NCBI GenBank assembly: GCA_028293225.1
Contig: JAQGPE010000327.1
Location: forward strand, 1 to 8,485
Source of the DNA: Akkermansiaceae bacterium
GTDB taxonomy: Bacteria; Verrucomicrobiota; Verrucomicrobiia; Verrucomicrobiales; Akkermansiaceae
Direction: 5' to 3'
Length of the DNA stretch: 8,485 nucleotides
The position numbers and the translations under genes were made by a program. The notes below the pieces were generated by a model. The model searched no databases. It worked only from the letters and a program-made list of their open reading frames with translations, and had not been told where the DNA came from. Positions 1 through 6,871 of the stretch are shown in pieces (the stretch's first letter is position 1; every line of letters starts with the position of its first letter).

Positions 1-1499
1 AGGATACTCTTTCCAAGAAGTATCAGGAACTGCTGGCCGATGCCCCGAAGGAGCATCCCGGCCGCGTGATTCCGAAGACCCCGCACCTCACCGCCGAGGA
101 GCGCGGCGGCCTGTTTTCCGCCATGGCGGCCCGCGATCCACTCCTCACGGACGATCCGCCGCTGATCACGACTCTTCAGGAGCAGCTCGCCGCCAAGCAG
201 GCCGAGGCCGCCGTGCCTCTCACCGATTTCCGCGCCGCCATCAGTGCGTTCTCCGATGCCTCCAGTAATCTGGACACGCTGATCGCCGACAGTGCGACCC
301 TGGTGAAGGCTAACCGCGAGGCGGCCAATCTCCACCAGATCGAGTCCGACAAGCACGAGACCCTGATGGCCGCGGCCAAAAAGGCCAAAAATCCCGAGGA
401 CCGCGCCCGCCTGGAAAGCGAAGCCGCGGCCGCGGTCACCACCCAGCCGATCGATCTCCACGCCGCCCTTCAGCCGGTATTGGCCAAGCGCCCCGAATTC
501 GCCCAGGCCAACACGGCGCTCTCCGCCGCCCTGAAGACGATCCTCTCGCAGCTCCCAGCCTCCCTGTCCGACGACAAGGCCAACCACTACCTCGCCACCT
601 TCCGCAAGGGAGCTCCCGAGTACGAGAGGCAACTCGCAGACACGACTCCGGCCATGAACGCCTGGAAGGATGATGCTCCGGTCAGCATCGGCTCGGCGGT
701 CTCCGGCTTCCTGACCGGCAAGAAATGGGTGACCGGCGGCGGCTGGCAGGACTTCTACGGCATCGTGCCGCTGTTCGTCGGCTCGCTGATCATCGCCCTG
801 ATCGCCCTGGCTCTGGCCATTCCGCTCGGCGTCGGCGCGGCGATCTACACCAACCAGCTGGCCGGCAAGCGCCAGCAGAACTTCATCAAGCCGACCATCG
901 AGTTCCTGCAGGCGATCCCCTCGGTGGTGCTCGGCTTCCTCGGCATCGCGGTGCTGGGGACCTGGCTGCAGGACACCTCGGCGCACGACGCTTTTTCGTG
1001 GCTGCCCGGCTTCCCGATCCAGCAGCGCCTGAATATGTTCACCGCCGGCTGCCTGTTGGGCCTGATGGCGATCCCGACGATCTTCTCGCTCTCCGAAGAC
1101 GCGCTCAACAATGTCCCGTCCGCCTTCGCGGAAGCTTCCGACGCCCTGGGCGCCTCGAAGCTCCAGACGATCTTCCGGGTGGTCGTGCCCGCGGGCATTT
1201 CCGGGATCCTGGCGGCCGTGCTGCTCGGCCTCGGCCGCGTGATCGGTGAAACGATGGTGGTACTGCTGGTCGCCGGCAACCGCATCGCCATCCCCGATTT
1301 CACCGAGGGCCTCGGCACCTTCTTCCAGCCCGCCCACACGCTCACCGGGATCATCGCCCAGGAGCTCGGCGAGGTGCCCTTCGGCAGCGTTCACTACCGG
1401 GCTCTGTTCGTGGTCGGCCTACTGCTGTTCATGATCGTTCTCGCCATCAACTGGATCGCCCAGCGCCTGATGCGCCGCTTCCAGATCGGCCAACACTAA
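1..1499 (+). CDS. pstC: Phosphate ABC transporter permease PstC, 5'-partial, with a long periplasmic insert
   Basis: Inner-membrane permease that, with PstA, forms the channel for phosphate delivered by PstS and powered by PstB. The reading frame is open from base 3, so the GTG at 66 is probably internal and the true start lies upstream of the window. Counting from that GTG, about 225 residues are hydrophilic, Ala/Glu/Lys-rich and predicted helical. The conserved permease core then begins (GIVPLFVGSLIIALIALALA, 232-251). Five hydrophobic segments are visible, near 231-262, 277-300, 325-343, 376-402 and 446-466. The EAA-type coupling loop (PSAFAEASDALGAS) is at 351-364, and the PstC signature GRVIGETMVVLLVAGN is at 390-405. 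A first membrane helix is expected upstream, which would place the hydrophilic segment in the periplasm. E. coli PstC is about 320 residues with a short loop there, so this protein is much enlarged. It is the first visible gene of pstCAB. Confidence 0.93.
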   Translation, partial: DTLSKKYQELLADAPKEHPGRVIPKTPHLTAEERGGLFSAMAARDPLLTDDPPLITTLQEQLAAKQAEAAVPLTDFRAAISAFSDASSNLDTLIADSATLVKANREAANLHQIESDKHETLMAAAKKAKNPEDRARLESEAAAAVTTQPIDLHAALQPVLAKRPEFAQANTALSAALKTILSQLPASLSDDKANHYLATFRKGAPEYERQLADTTPAMNAWKDDAPVSIGSAVSGFLTGKKWVTGGGWQDFYGIVPLFVGSLIIALIALALAIPLGVGAAIYTNQLAGKRQQNFIKPTIEFLQAIPSVVLGFLGIAVLGTWLQDTSAHDAFSWLPGFPIQQRLNMFTAGCLLGLMAIPTIFSLSEDALNNVPSAFAEASDALGASKLQTIFRVVVPAGISGILAAVLLGLGRVIGETMVVLLVAGNRIAIPDFTEGLGTFFQPAHTLTGIIAQELGEVPFGSVHYRALFVVGLLLFMIVLAINWIAQRLMRRFQIGQH

Positions 1500-1511
1500 T
1501 CCTCTCCGCTG

Positions 1512-2630
1512 GTGAAAAATCCTGAACAACTCATCCGGAAAGGCATGCCCCAGGGGGCGGCGAAAGCACTGGTGGTCAAGTCGCTGCTCGGCGGCATGAC
1601 CTGGGGCGTGGTGCTGATCGCGCTGCTGCTCTTCGGCCGCATCTGCTGGGACGGCGCACCGGTGCTCTTCAAGAAGGAAGCGCCTTTCGTCGACTTCAGC
1701 TTTCTCACTGAGAAGACCCAAACGCTGCATGTCTTCGACGACGCCACGGGGAATCGCCACAGCCTTCCGGCCACGGAATTCTACAAGTGGGTGAATCAAA
1801 ACGGCGCGGCGGCAGTCTTCAATGAGCAGACCGCGGCCTACTCCGGTGGCGGCATCGCAGGCCCCATCGCGGGTACGGCGCTGCTGACCGTGACCAGTAT
1901 CGTCATCGCACTTTTCTTCGGCGTCTCAGCAGCAATCTATCTGAGCGAGTATGCCAAGCAGGGGAAATTCATCCGGCTGGTGCGGCTGGCGATCCTGAAT
2001 CTGGCGGGCGTGCCTTCGATCGTTTTCGGCCTGTTCGGCTTCGCCGTCTTTGTGCTGGCCGCGCCGGTCTTTACCTCCACCCCGACCGACCGCACGCTGC
2101 TGGCGGTCCCTCTTGGTTTCACGTATTTGAGTTTCCAGGGCTGGGGCTCATCGCTCATCGCCGGTGCCGCCACTCTGGCGTGCATGATTCTCCCAGTGAT
2201 CATTACGGCATCCGAGGAGTCGCTTCGCGCGGTGCCGCACGGCTTCCGCGAGGCTTCACTGGCTCTCGGCGCGACCCGCTGGCAGACGATTCGCAAATGC
2301 GTGCTGCCCTTTGCGCTGCCCGGCATCCTGACCTCATCCGTCCTGTCGCTGGCCCGCGCTGCCGGTGAAACCGCACCGATCATGTTTACCGTCGCCGTGG
2401 CCGGGAAAGACAACCTCCCGTGGGAAGGCCTCAGTAATCCCCTCGGTATTCTCCAGAGCCAGGTCCAGGCGCTACCCTACCACATCTACACGCTGGCGAA
2501 GATGCCTCCGTCGGAGTATGCCGCCCGGGCTCAGTATGGCTCGGTGTTCGTTTTCCTGTTGATGATCTTCATGTTCTCCACGGTTTCGATCATTCTCCGC
2601 AACCGCGTGCGCGCAAAACTCAAATGGTAA
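1512..2630 (+). CDS. pstA: Phosphate ABC transporter permease PstA with an enlarged first periplasmic loop
   Basis: Second membrane subunit of the high-affinity phosphate importer. The protein is 372 residues, against about 296 in E. coli. Hydrophobic segments lie near residues 22-44, 115-143, 158-185, 213-233, 257-287 and 342-362. The coupling loop [18 protein letters not shown] is at 233-250, followed by [16 protein letters not shown] at 273-288, the classic PstA counterpart of the PstC signature. The C-terminus ([17 protein letters not shown], then a membrane helix and [10 protein letters not shown]) is typical of PstA. The extra length sits between helices 1 and 2 (about residues 45-113), parallel to the insert in PstC. 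The start is uncertain: the GTG at 1512 lies 12 bases after the pstC stop with no clear ribosome-binding site, and an in-frame ATG at 1545 has GGAAAGG just before it but only one base away. The pstB start codon overlaps the end of this gene. Confidence 0.94.
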   Translation: MKNPEQLIRKGMPQGAAKALVVKSLLGGMTWGVVLIALLLFGRICWDGAPVLFKKEAPFVDFSFLTEKTQTLHVFDDATGNRHSLPATEFYKWVNQNGAAAVFNEQTAAYSGGGIAGPIAGTALLTVTSIVIALFFGVSAAIYLSEYAKQGKFIRLVRLAILNLAGVPSIVFGLFGFAVFVLAAPVFTSTPTDRTLLAVPLGFTYLSFQGWGSSLIAGAATLACMILPVIITASEESLRAVPHGFREASLALGATRWQTIRKCVLPFALPGILTSSVLSLARAAGETAPIMFTVAVAGKDNLPWEGLSNPLGILQSQVQALPYHIYTLAKMPPSEYAARAQYGSVFVFLLMIFMFSTVSIILRNRVRAKLKW

Positions 2631-3412
2631 GCGACGACTCCACTCCGGCGGCCGCACCTCACGCCATCGCGATCGAACAGCTCCGGTTCGCCTACGGTGA
2701 ACGGCAGGTGCTGCACGACATCGATCTGACAATCCCGAGCCACTCGATCACCGCCTTCATCGGGCCCTCCGGCTGTGGCAAATCGACCCTGCTGCGCTGC
2801 CTGAACCGGATCAACGACCGCATCCCGGGCGCCCGGGTGACGCAGGGTAAAATCAGCATCGCCGGCATCGATCTCGCCCGCCCGGATCTCGACCTCCAGG
2901 TGCTCCGCCGCCGCGTCGGCATGGTCTTCCAGAAATGGAATCCGTTCCCGAAATCGATCTACGACAACATCGCCTACGGCCTGCGCATCCACGGCGAAAC
3001 CAACCGCAAGCTGATCGACGAGCGCGTCGAGGAATGCCTCACGGTGGTATCGCTTTGGGACGATGTGAAGGACCGCCTGAAAAGCAGCGCCTTTGGTCTC
3101 TCCGGCGGTCAGCAGCAGCGCCTTTGCATCGCCCGGACCATCGCCACCCGGCCGGACATCATCCTGATGGATGAGCCGTGCTCGGCGCTCGATCCGCTCT
3201 CCACGCTCAAGATCGAAGAGCTGCTGCTCGACCTGAAGAAGGACTACACGATCGTCATCGTGACGCACAATCTGGCCCAGGCCAGCCGCTGCTCGGACGA
3301 GACCGCCTTCTTCTACATGGGCAAGCTCATCGAATACGGGAAGACGGTGACGATGTTCTCAACCCCGTCGGTCCCGCAAACGGAGGCCTACATCTCCGGC
3401 GCCTTCGGCTGA
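2624..3412 (+). CDS. pstB: Phosphate import ATP-binding protein PstB
   Basis: Cytoplasmic ATPase subunit that drives phosphate import through PstC/PstA. All ABC ATPase motifs are present in its 262 residues: Walker [10 protein letters not shown] at 47-55, Q-loop [15 protein letters not shown] at 101-115, signature LSGGQQQRL at 159-167, Walker B IILMDEP at 179-185 with D-loop SALD at 187-190, and the switch histidine in THN at 214-216. The [10 protein letters not shown] stretch and the C-terminal YISGAFG identify PstB among ABC ATPases. One deviation is Trp105 where many PstB proteins have Pro (QKPNPFP or QKPTPFP). The ATG overlaps the end of pstA by 7 bases, which implies translational coupling. 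No phoU follows; the next gene is on the opposite strand. Confidence 0.97.
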   Translation: MVSDDSTPAAAPHAIAIEQLRFAYGERQVLHDIDLTIPSHSITAFIGPSGCGKSTLLRCLNRINDRIPGARVTQGKISIAGIDLARPDLDLQVLRRRVGMVFQKWNPFPKSIYDNIAYGLRIHGETNRKLIDERVEECLTVVSLWDDVKDRLKSSAFGLSGGQQQRLCIARTIATRPDIILMDEPCSALDPLSTLKIEELLLDLKKDYTIVIVTHNLAQASRCSDETAFFYMGKLIEYGKTVTMFSTPSVPQTEAYISGAFG

Positions 3413-3421
3413 AGGGCCGGA
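3395..3421 (+). terminator. GC-rich hairpin over the pstB stop codon, candidate operon terminator
   Basis: The arm TCCGGC-g-CCTTC (3395-3406, one bulged G at 3401) pairs with GAAGGGCCGGA (3411-3421) around a GGCT loop, giving about 11 base pairs. The pstB stop TGA is at 3410-3412, so the hairpin straddles it. It lies between convergent genes and could end transcription or protect the 3' end of the pst mRNA. No clear T-tract follows on either strand, so it is not a canonical intrinsic terminator. Confidence 0.45.
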
Positions 3422-3433
3422 GGTTTGTCAGAC

Positions 3434-4540
3434 TCAGTTCTCTTCAACCCGGAAAAAGCCGGCAGCGGCTGAAGTGAAGTCGACGGTGGTGGTCGTGGTG
3501 GCTCCCTGTGAGGCGATCGATCCGGCGCCTGCGAGAGTGGTCCACGCAACCAGGTCGGCGGAGGTTCTCACTTTGTAGGATTTCCCGGCGTTCGAACTCC
3601 ACGAGAGCGTGAGCTTGGAATGAGCCTGATCGAACGAGTGGGAGATCAGCACCAGCGGCAGGACCTCCACCGGAAGACCGGCGGTGAAAGACCATGATGC
3701 CACATCACTGAACTGGCTCTGGTCATCGAACACCCGGGTGGAGTTCACCCCTTTGGGATTCCGGTAGGTTGCCGTCGTGGCGCTCAGGCCGAGGAAGGCT
3801 TTTCCATCGCTGTCGGTCGCGCCGATGACCGAAAGATCGACCGCCAGGGCATTGATGACTTTCACGCCCTGGAAATAGACATCCAGCGACCCCGGCCGGT
3901 AGATCACGCGGACGGCGGATGCCGCGCTGGAACTCCGCACGGTTAGAGTGGGAATCGGGAACCCCTGGGGCGGTCCGCCGCCTGGAGGCCCCTCCGGCGG
4001 GGGAGTGTCGAGGGTGACACCGGGAACCTTCGAAAGATCCACCGTCGTCAGGATCGTGGCGCCGTTCCTGACCTGCACCGATGATGAACTGAGGTCAGAG
4101 GTGCCATTGAACCACGAGTCGAACTTGATGTTCAGAGCGTTGGCTTTCAGGCCGTTTGCGGAGGACTCCGGGATCGCAAAGGTCTCGTCCGGGGAGTTCT
4201 GGACGATGAAAGTCAGCCCGTCCGTCCCGTAGTAGTAGTTGTCGTCAGGGCGGTGCAGCTTGATCGAAAAGGTCGATTCGAAGCCCGCACTGACAGCCTG
4301 CTTTACGGGATGCCATGCCTCACCGGCCGCATTGGTGACCATGGGCGTCAGGCGCACGACACCGTCGGTAATCTGGGTGTCGCCCCGCAAATTCAACGAT
4401 CCATCATCCGAGGGAAAGGACGCGAAAGTGAAGTCCGCTTTGGCCGGGAGTCCGCTGGAGACCGCCAGGACGAGGAGCAGGGAAGAGAGATTCTGGCCGC
4501 GTTTGAACCCGCGGAATGGAAGAGTGGAAGACGGTTTCAT
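3434..4540 (-). CDS. Secreted L-type lectin-like domain protein with verrucomicrobial C-terminal FFRV domain
   Basis: Predicted exported protein of 368 residues if it starts at the ATG at 4540. That start gives a Sec signal peptide: basic GFKRG, a hydrophobic core near residues 18-31, and likely cleavage after AKA at about 35. An in-frame GTG at 4618 would add 26 residues before the signal and is less likely. Residues 36-290 resemble bacterial legume-type (L-type) lectins, jelly-roll beta folds that often bind carbohydrate. The evidence is YGTDGLTFIVQNSP at 104-117 (conserved Asp-Gly) and NIKFDSWFN at 137-145, matching the metal-site strand VEFDTxxN. A Pro/Gly-rich stretch at 178-197 looks like a surface-loop insertion. 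The last 65 residues contain LSWSSNAGKSYKVRTSADL and end in GFFRVEEN, a beta-sandwich tail common in secreted Verrucomicrobiota proteins. No ligand can be named. It diverges from the luxR-type gene. Confidence 0.75.
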   Translation of the reverse strand: MKPSSTLPFRGFKRGQNLSSLLLVLAVSSGLPAKADFTFASFPSDDGSLNLRGDTQITDGVVRLTPMVTNAAGEAWHPVKQAVSAGFESTFSIKLHRPDDNYYYGTDGLTFIVQNSPDETFAIPESSANGLKANALNIKFDSWFNGTSDLSSSSVQVRNGATILTTVDLSKVPGVTLDTPPPEGPPGGGPPQGFPIPTLTVRSSSAASAVRVIYRPGSLDVYFQGVKVINALAVDLSVIGATDSDGKAFLGLSATTATYRNPKGVNSTRVFDDQSQFSDVASWSFTAGLPVEVLPLVLISHSFDQAHSKLTLSWSSNAGKSYKVRTSADLVAWTTLAGAGSIASQGATTTTTVDFTSAAAGFFRVEEN

Positions 4541-4698
4541 GAATCGAATCGGGTGCGTGTCCGGCCACCCGTCAAACTGGTGCGATGGGTGAAGGACCTT
4601 CGTTAGGTAGGGATTCACGGGGCGCTTGCCAATTGAACGAAAGTTAAGGGTTGAGGTGCTGGCTTGCCAATTCCTCCCATTTCGTATGAGATCGGATC
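4541..4698. promoter_or_regulatory. Divergent intergenic region between the lectin-like and luxR-type genes
   Basis: This 158-base region must carry the promoters for both divergent genes. It holds two copies of an 11-base direct repeat (see separate entry). On the minus strand, TTGGCA (4632-4627) is followed after 17 bases by TACCTA (4609-4604), a weak -35/-10 candidate for the lectin-like gene. No convincing promoter is seen for the luxR-type gene, and no strong ribosome-binding site precedes either start. Confidence 0.4.
4624..4672. repeat. Pair of 11-base direct repeats GCTTGCCAATT, candidate operator
   Basis: GCTTGCCAATT occurs at 4624-4634 and again at 4662-4672, 38 bases apart start to start. 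Both copies are exact and lie in the gap between the lectin-like gene and the luxR-type regulator. Each contains TTGGCA on the minus strand, and the 4624 copy supplies the candidate -35 of the lectin-like gene. The arrangement would suit binding by a regulator, possibly the adjacent LuxR-type protein, but no binding evidence exists in the sequence. Confidence 0.4.
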
Positions 4699-5919
4699 AT
4701 GCCGGGTAGCAAACGGTCAGGGCCAGGAACGAAACCGTCCGCATTTCCGAATGCCGCGCTGGGAGGGACGGACAGTCACCTGGCTCTGCTCGATCTTCAC
4801 AGCACGCTCGAGTTTCTTGACCTCTGGGAGTCGTTGCAGAGAGTGTTCGAAACCTTGGTTCCGCACGACACCCTGGTCATGTCCGTGAACTACATGGACT
4901 GGCGCCAGGAGTCATCCAAGTGGCGGCTGTCCTCGGCCAACTCGCGCTGCCCGCATGACGAGGAGAGCGACCGGCTGGTCATTCAGGACGGCCGCTCCTT
5001 CTTCCAGCCGTTCCTGGAAGCGCATCCGGGCATCAGGGCTTATCGCCACAGCCAGATCATCTCCGACCAGCGGAAGATCGCGAAGGATCCTTTTTACCGC
5101 CACTACATGCAACCGCATGACTGGGCCTATTCCGCGCACCTGCTCTACTGGAAAGCCGATAGCGTTGAGACCTCCTTTGCGCTGCGCCGGCGTCCGGAGC
5201 AGGGCGATTTCACCAATCACGAAATGGAGTCGCTTGAGGCGCTGCACCCGCATATCGACGTCGCCTTCCAGCGCATCCGGATCTTTGAGGAGGAACGGCA
5301 GCGCCGGCGTCTCCTGGAACGCTTTTATCACCGCCGTCCCGGGGCGGTCCTTTACTTCGGCTGGGACATGGAGCTGATTTATGCGAGCCAGGACGCACTG
5401 GAGCGGTGTGCGAGTCTGAAGCTGGGGCGCCAAGCGGCGCGGAGCTACAATCCGCGTGCGGTCTTTGAAATTCCCGGGCCGGTCCGGGATGCCTGCGATG
5501 CGCTCCGGCAGGAATGGCGGGCGGTCGTGGGATCGGTCCTTCCAGCCAGCCAAAGGCAGCCACCCTTGCGGCAAGTCTCCTTACCGGAAATCGCCAGCGA
5601 GGCGATCGTGCTGATCCGTCCGGAAAAACGGGGCACCCTCACCAAGCCGATCTTCGAGGTCCGCATCCAGCCTTGCTTGGATCCGGCTGACGACGGGGAG
5701 TTCAAAGCCCATGCTTCCGGGCACGCCCTCGATTTTCTGACGCCGGGAGAACGGGAACTGGCTGATCTCGTCTGCAAGGGCCTCGCCAACAAGGAAATCG
5801 GCCAGCGCCTTAGTAAGACGGAGGGAACCATCAAGGTGCAGCTCAGTGGTATTTTCCGGAAGCTGCGGATCAACAGCCGCACCCAGTTGATCGCCGCGAT
5901 CCACCAGCTTCCGGAATAG
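4699..5919 (+). CDS. LuxR-type transcriptional regulator with GAF-like N-terminal region, no receiver domain
   Basis: DNA-binding regulator of 406 residues. The C-terminal LuxR/FixJ helix-turn-helix runs from about 347 to 404: LTPGERELADLVCKGLANKE at 347-366, then TEGTIKVQL at 374-382 and FRKLRINSRTQLI at 386-398. The glutamine at 381 sits where VKxHL normally has His. The region before it lacks the acidic pocket and Lys of a response-regulator receiver. Its middle part (DPFYRHYMQPHDWAYS at 130-145, and GDFTNHEMESLEALHPHID at 169-187) resembles the GAF-like sensory region of one-component LuxR proteins, where an FxxxExxxLxxLxPH motif is common. A basic, coiled stretch follows at 191-212. The signal sensed is unknown. 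The first 25 or so residues look disordered, so the start may be slightly downstream. The gene is divergent from the lectin-like gene and convergent with the dehydrogenase. Confidence 0.82.
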   Translation: MPGSKRSGPGTKPSAFPNAALGGTDSHLALLDLHSTLEFLDLWESLQRVFETLVPHDTLVMSVNYMDWRQESSKWRLSSANSRCPHDEESDRLVIQDGRSFFQPFLEAHPGIRAYRHSQIISDQRKIAKDPFYRHYMQPHDWAYSAHLLYWKADSVETSFALRRRPEQGDFTNHEMESLEALHPHIDVAFQRIRIFEEERQRRRLLERFYHRRPGAVLYFGWDMELIYASQDALERCASLKLGRQAARSYNPRAVFEIPGPVRDACDALRQEWRAVVGSVLPASQRQPPLRQVSLPEIASEAIVLIRPEKRGTLTKPIFEVRIQPCLDPADDGEFKAHASGHALDFLTPGERELADLVCKGLANKEIGQRLSKTEGTIKVQLSGIFRKLRINSRTQLIAAIHQLPE

Positions 5920-5920
5920 A

Positions 5921-5952
5921 GCCCCCCGCTCAGTAGGCGCTGGCGGTGGGGC
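5921..5952. terminator. Possible shared terminator hairpin between convergent genes
   Basis: GCCCCCCGC (5921-5929) can pair with GCGG-t-GGGGC (5943-5952, bulged T at 5947), a 9-base-pair GC stem with a 13-base loop. It starts right after the luxR-type stop (5917-5919) and covers the last codons of the convergent dehydrogenase gene. No T-run follows on the plus strand, and only a short T-containing stretch follows on the minus strand, so termination here is only a possibility. Confidence 0.25.
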
Positions 5953-6664
5953 GCACGATGATCTCGCTAACGTCCACCCCGGCGGGCTGCTCGATCGCAT
6001 AGGCGACGGCGCGGCCGATCACCTCGGGCTTGAGCGCGACCTGACGGAAGCTCTCCATCATTTCCTTCGAGCCCGGATCGGTGATGCTATCGGCAAGCTC
6101 GGATTCCACCACGCCCGGCGAAATCACCGTCACGCGCAGATCCGTGGTCTCCTGACGCAGGCCATCGGAGATCGCCAGCACGGCGAACTTGGTCGCGCTG
6201 TAGACCGCCGAGGTCGGCCAGACCTGGTGCCCGCCGATCGACGAAACGTTGATGATGTGGCCGGATTTGCGCTGCTGCATGATCGGCAGGACCGCTGCGA
6301 TGCCATGCAGCACGCCACGGATGTTCACGTCGATCATGCGGTTCCACTCGTCGATTTTCAGCGCTTCCAGCTTCGACAGCGGCATGACGCCGGCATTGTT
6401 CACGATCACGTCGACTTGCCCGAATTTCTCCAGGGCGAAGGCAGCGAAGGACTTCACATCCTCCAGATCGGTGACATCCAGGGTCCGGTATTCCGCCGTG
6501 CCGCCGTTCTCGCGGATCTCTTCGACGAGTTCTTCGAGGCGCTCGGTGCGACGCGCTCCGAGCAGCAGCCGCGCGCCCTTGGCGGCCAGAACTCTGGCAG
6601 TGGCAGCACCGATGCCACTGCTGGCCCCGGTGATCAGAACGACTTTCGATTCAATTTCAGACAT
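5930..6664 (-). CDS. Short-chain dehydrogenase/reductase (classical SDR, NADP(H)-type)
   Basis: Soluble cytoplasmic oxidoreductase of 244 residues, the usual length of classical SDR enzymes. The Rossmann dinucleotide motif TGASSGIG is at 12-19, and Ala-Arg-Arg after the second strand (37-39) suggests a preference for NADP(H). LDVTD is at 62-66 and NNAG at 89-92. The catalytic tetrad is complete: Asn114, Ser142, Tyr155 and Lys159 (YSATK at 155-159). The C-terminal SEIIVRPTASAY matches the YdfG/COG4221-like subgroup, which acts on small hydroxy or carbonyl compounds. The substrate cannot be told from sequence. The ATG at 6664 begins a standard SDR N-terminus. No good Shine-Dalgarno sequence is present. 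The gene appears monocistronic, with a candidate promoter about 50 bases upstream. Confidence 0.95.
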   Translation of the reverse strand: MSEIESKVVLITGASSGIGAATARVLAAKGARLLLGARRTERLEELVEEIRENGGTAEYRTLDVTDLEDVKSFAAFALEKFGQVDVIVNNAGVMPLSKLEALKIDEWNRMIDVNIRGVLHGIAAVLPIMQQRKSGHIINVSSIGGHQVWPTSAVYSATKFAVLAISDGLRQETTDLRVTVISPGVVESELADSITDPGSKEMMESFRQVALKPEVIGRAVAYAIEQPAGVDVSEIIVRPTASAY

Positions 6665-6682
6665 GGGATTGAGGAGTTCAGA

Positions 6683-6698
6683 GAGGGAGGATTCCCTC
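6683..6698 (-). promoter_or_regulatory. Short hairpin in the presumed 5' leader of the SDR gene
   Basis: GAGGGA (6683-6688) pairs with TCCCTC (6693-6698) around a 4-base loop, 18 bases before the SDR start codon. It lies downstream of the candidate promoter and so would be in the mRNA leader. It could affect ribosome access or be chance. Confidence 0.2.
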
Positions 6699-6712
6699 GC
6701 TTTAACAGGATC

Positions 6713-6741
6713 AAGGTATCCTCCCGGCCTTTGATTCTCAA
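6713..6741 (-). promoter_or_regulatory. Candidate sigma70-like promoter of the SDR gene
   Basis: On the minus strand, TTGAGA (6741-6736, five of six matches to TTGACA) is followed after exactly 17 bases by TACCTT (6718-6713, keeping the key T, A and final T of TATAAT). Transcription would start about 40 bases before the SDR ATG at 6664. The -10 sits in a small inverted repeat, AGGAT-6-ATCCT (6707-6722 on the plus strand), which might be an operator. Confidence 0.35.
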
Positions 6742-6797
6742 TACCTGGTCCTCCAGAAGAATTGCCCGATTCTCTTCAAAAACCGGCTTCCGGACAC

Positions 6798-6832
6798 AAA
6801 AAGCCCCGGTCATCCTGGGATGCCGGGGCTTT
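6798..6832 (-). terminator. Strong intrinsic terminator of the ClpP-like gene
   Basis: AAAGCCCCGG (6800-6809) and CCGGGGCTTT (6823-6832) form a perfect 10-base-pair stem, extended inside by CAT/ATG. On the minus strand the stem is followed by a T-run (complement of the A-run at 6798-6802), the textbook intrinsic terminator layout. It lies about 40 bases past the stop codon of the minus-strand ClpP-like gene. The rest of the 207-base gap holds the SDR promoter candidate and leader. Confidence 0.85.
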
Positions 6833-6871
6833 GAAATCTGCGGTGATCAACTCACCCGCAGCGCCGGTTGT

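Noticed and set aside
725..1354. Overlapping frames within pstC on both strands
   Set aside because: The pstC frame has conserved permease motifs throughout; the alternatives are Arg/Pro-rich shadows.
3974..4001. GC inverted repeat inside the lectin-like gene
   Set aside because: It is explained by codons for the Pro/Gly-rich insert (CCG and GGC runs); there is no T-tract and it lies mid-gene.
3948..4606. Open frames on the plus strand opposite the lectin-like gene (near 3948-4232, 4239-4592 and 4253-4606)
   Set aside because: They are antisense to a gene with a signal peptide and lectin motifs, overlap each other, and show no domain or ribosome-binding site.
4541..4618. Upstream GTG start (4618) for the lectin-like protein
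   Set aside because: It would put 26 residues before a well-formed signal peptide, so the ATG at 4540 is preferred.
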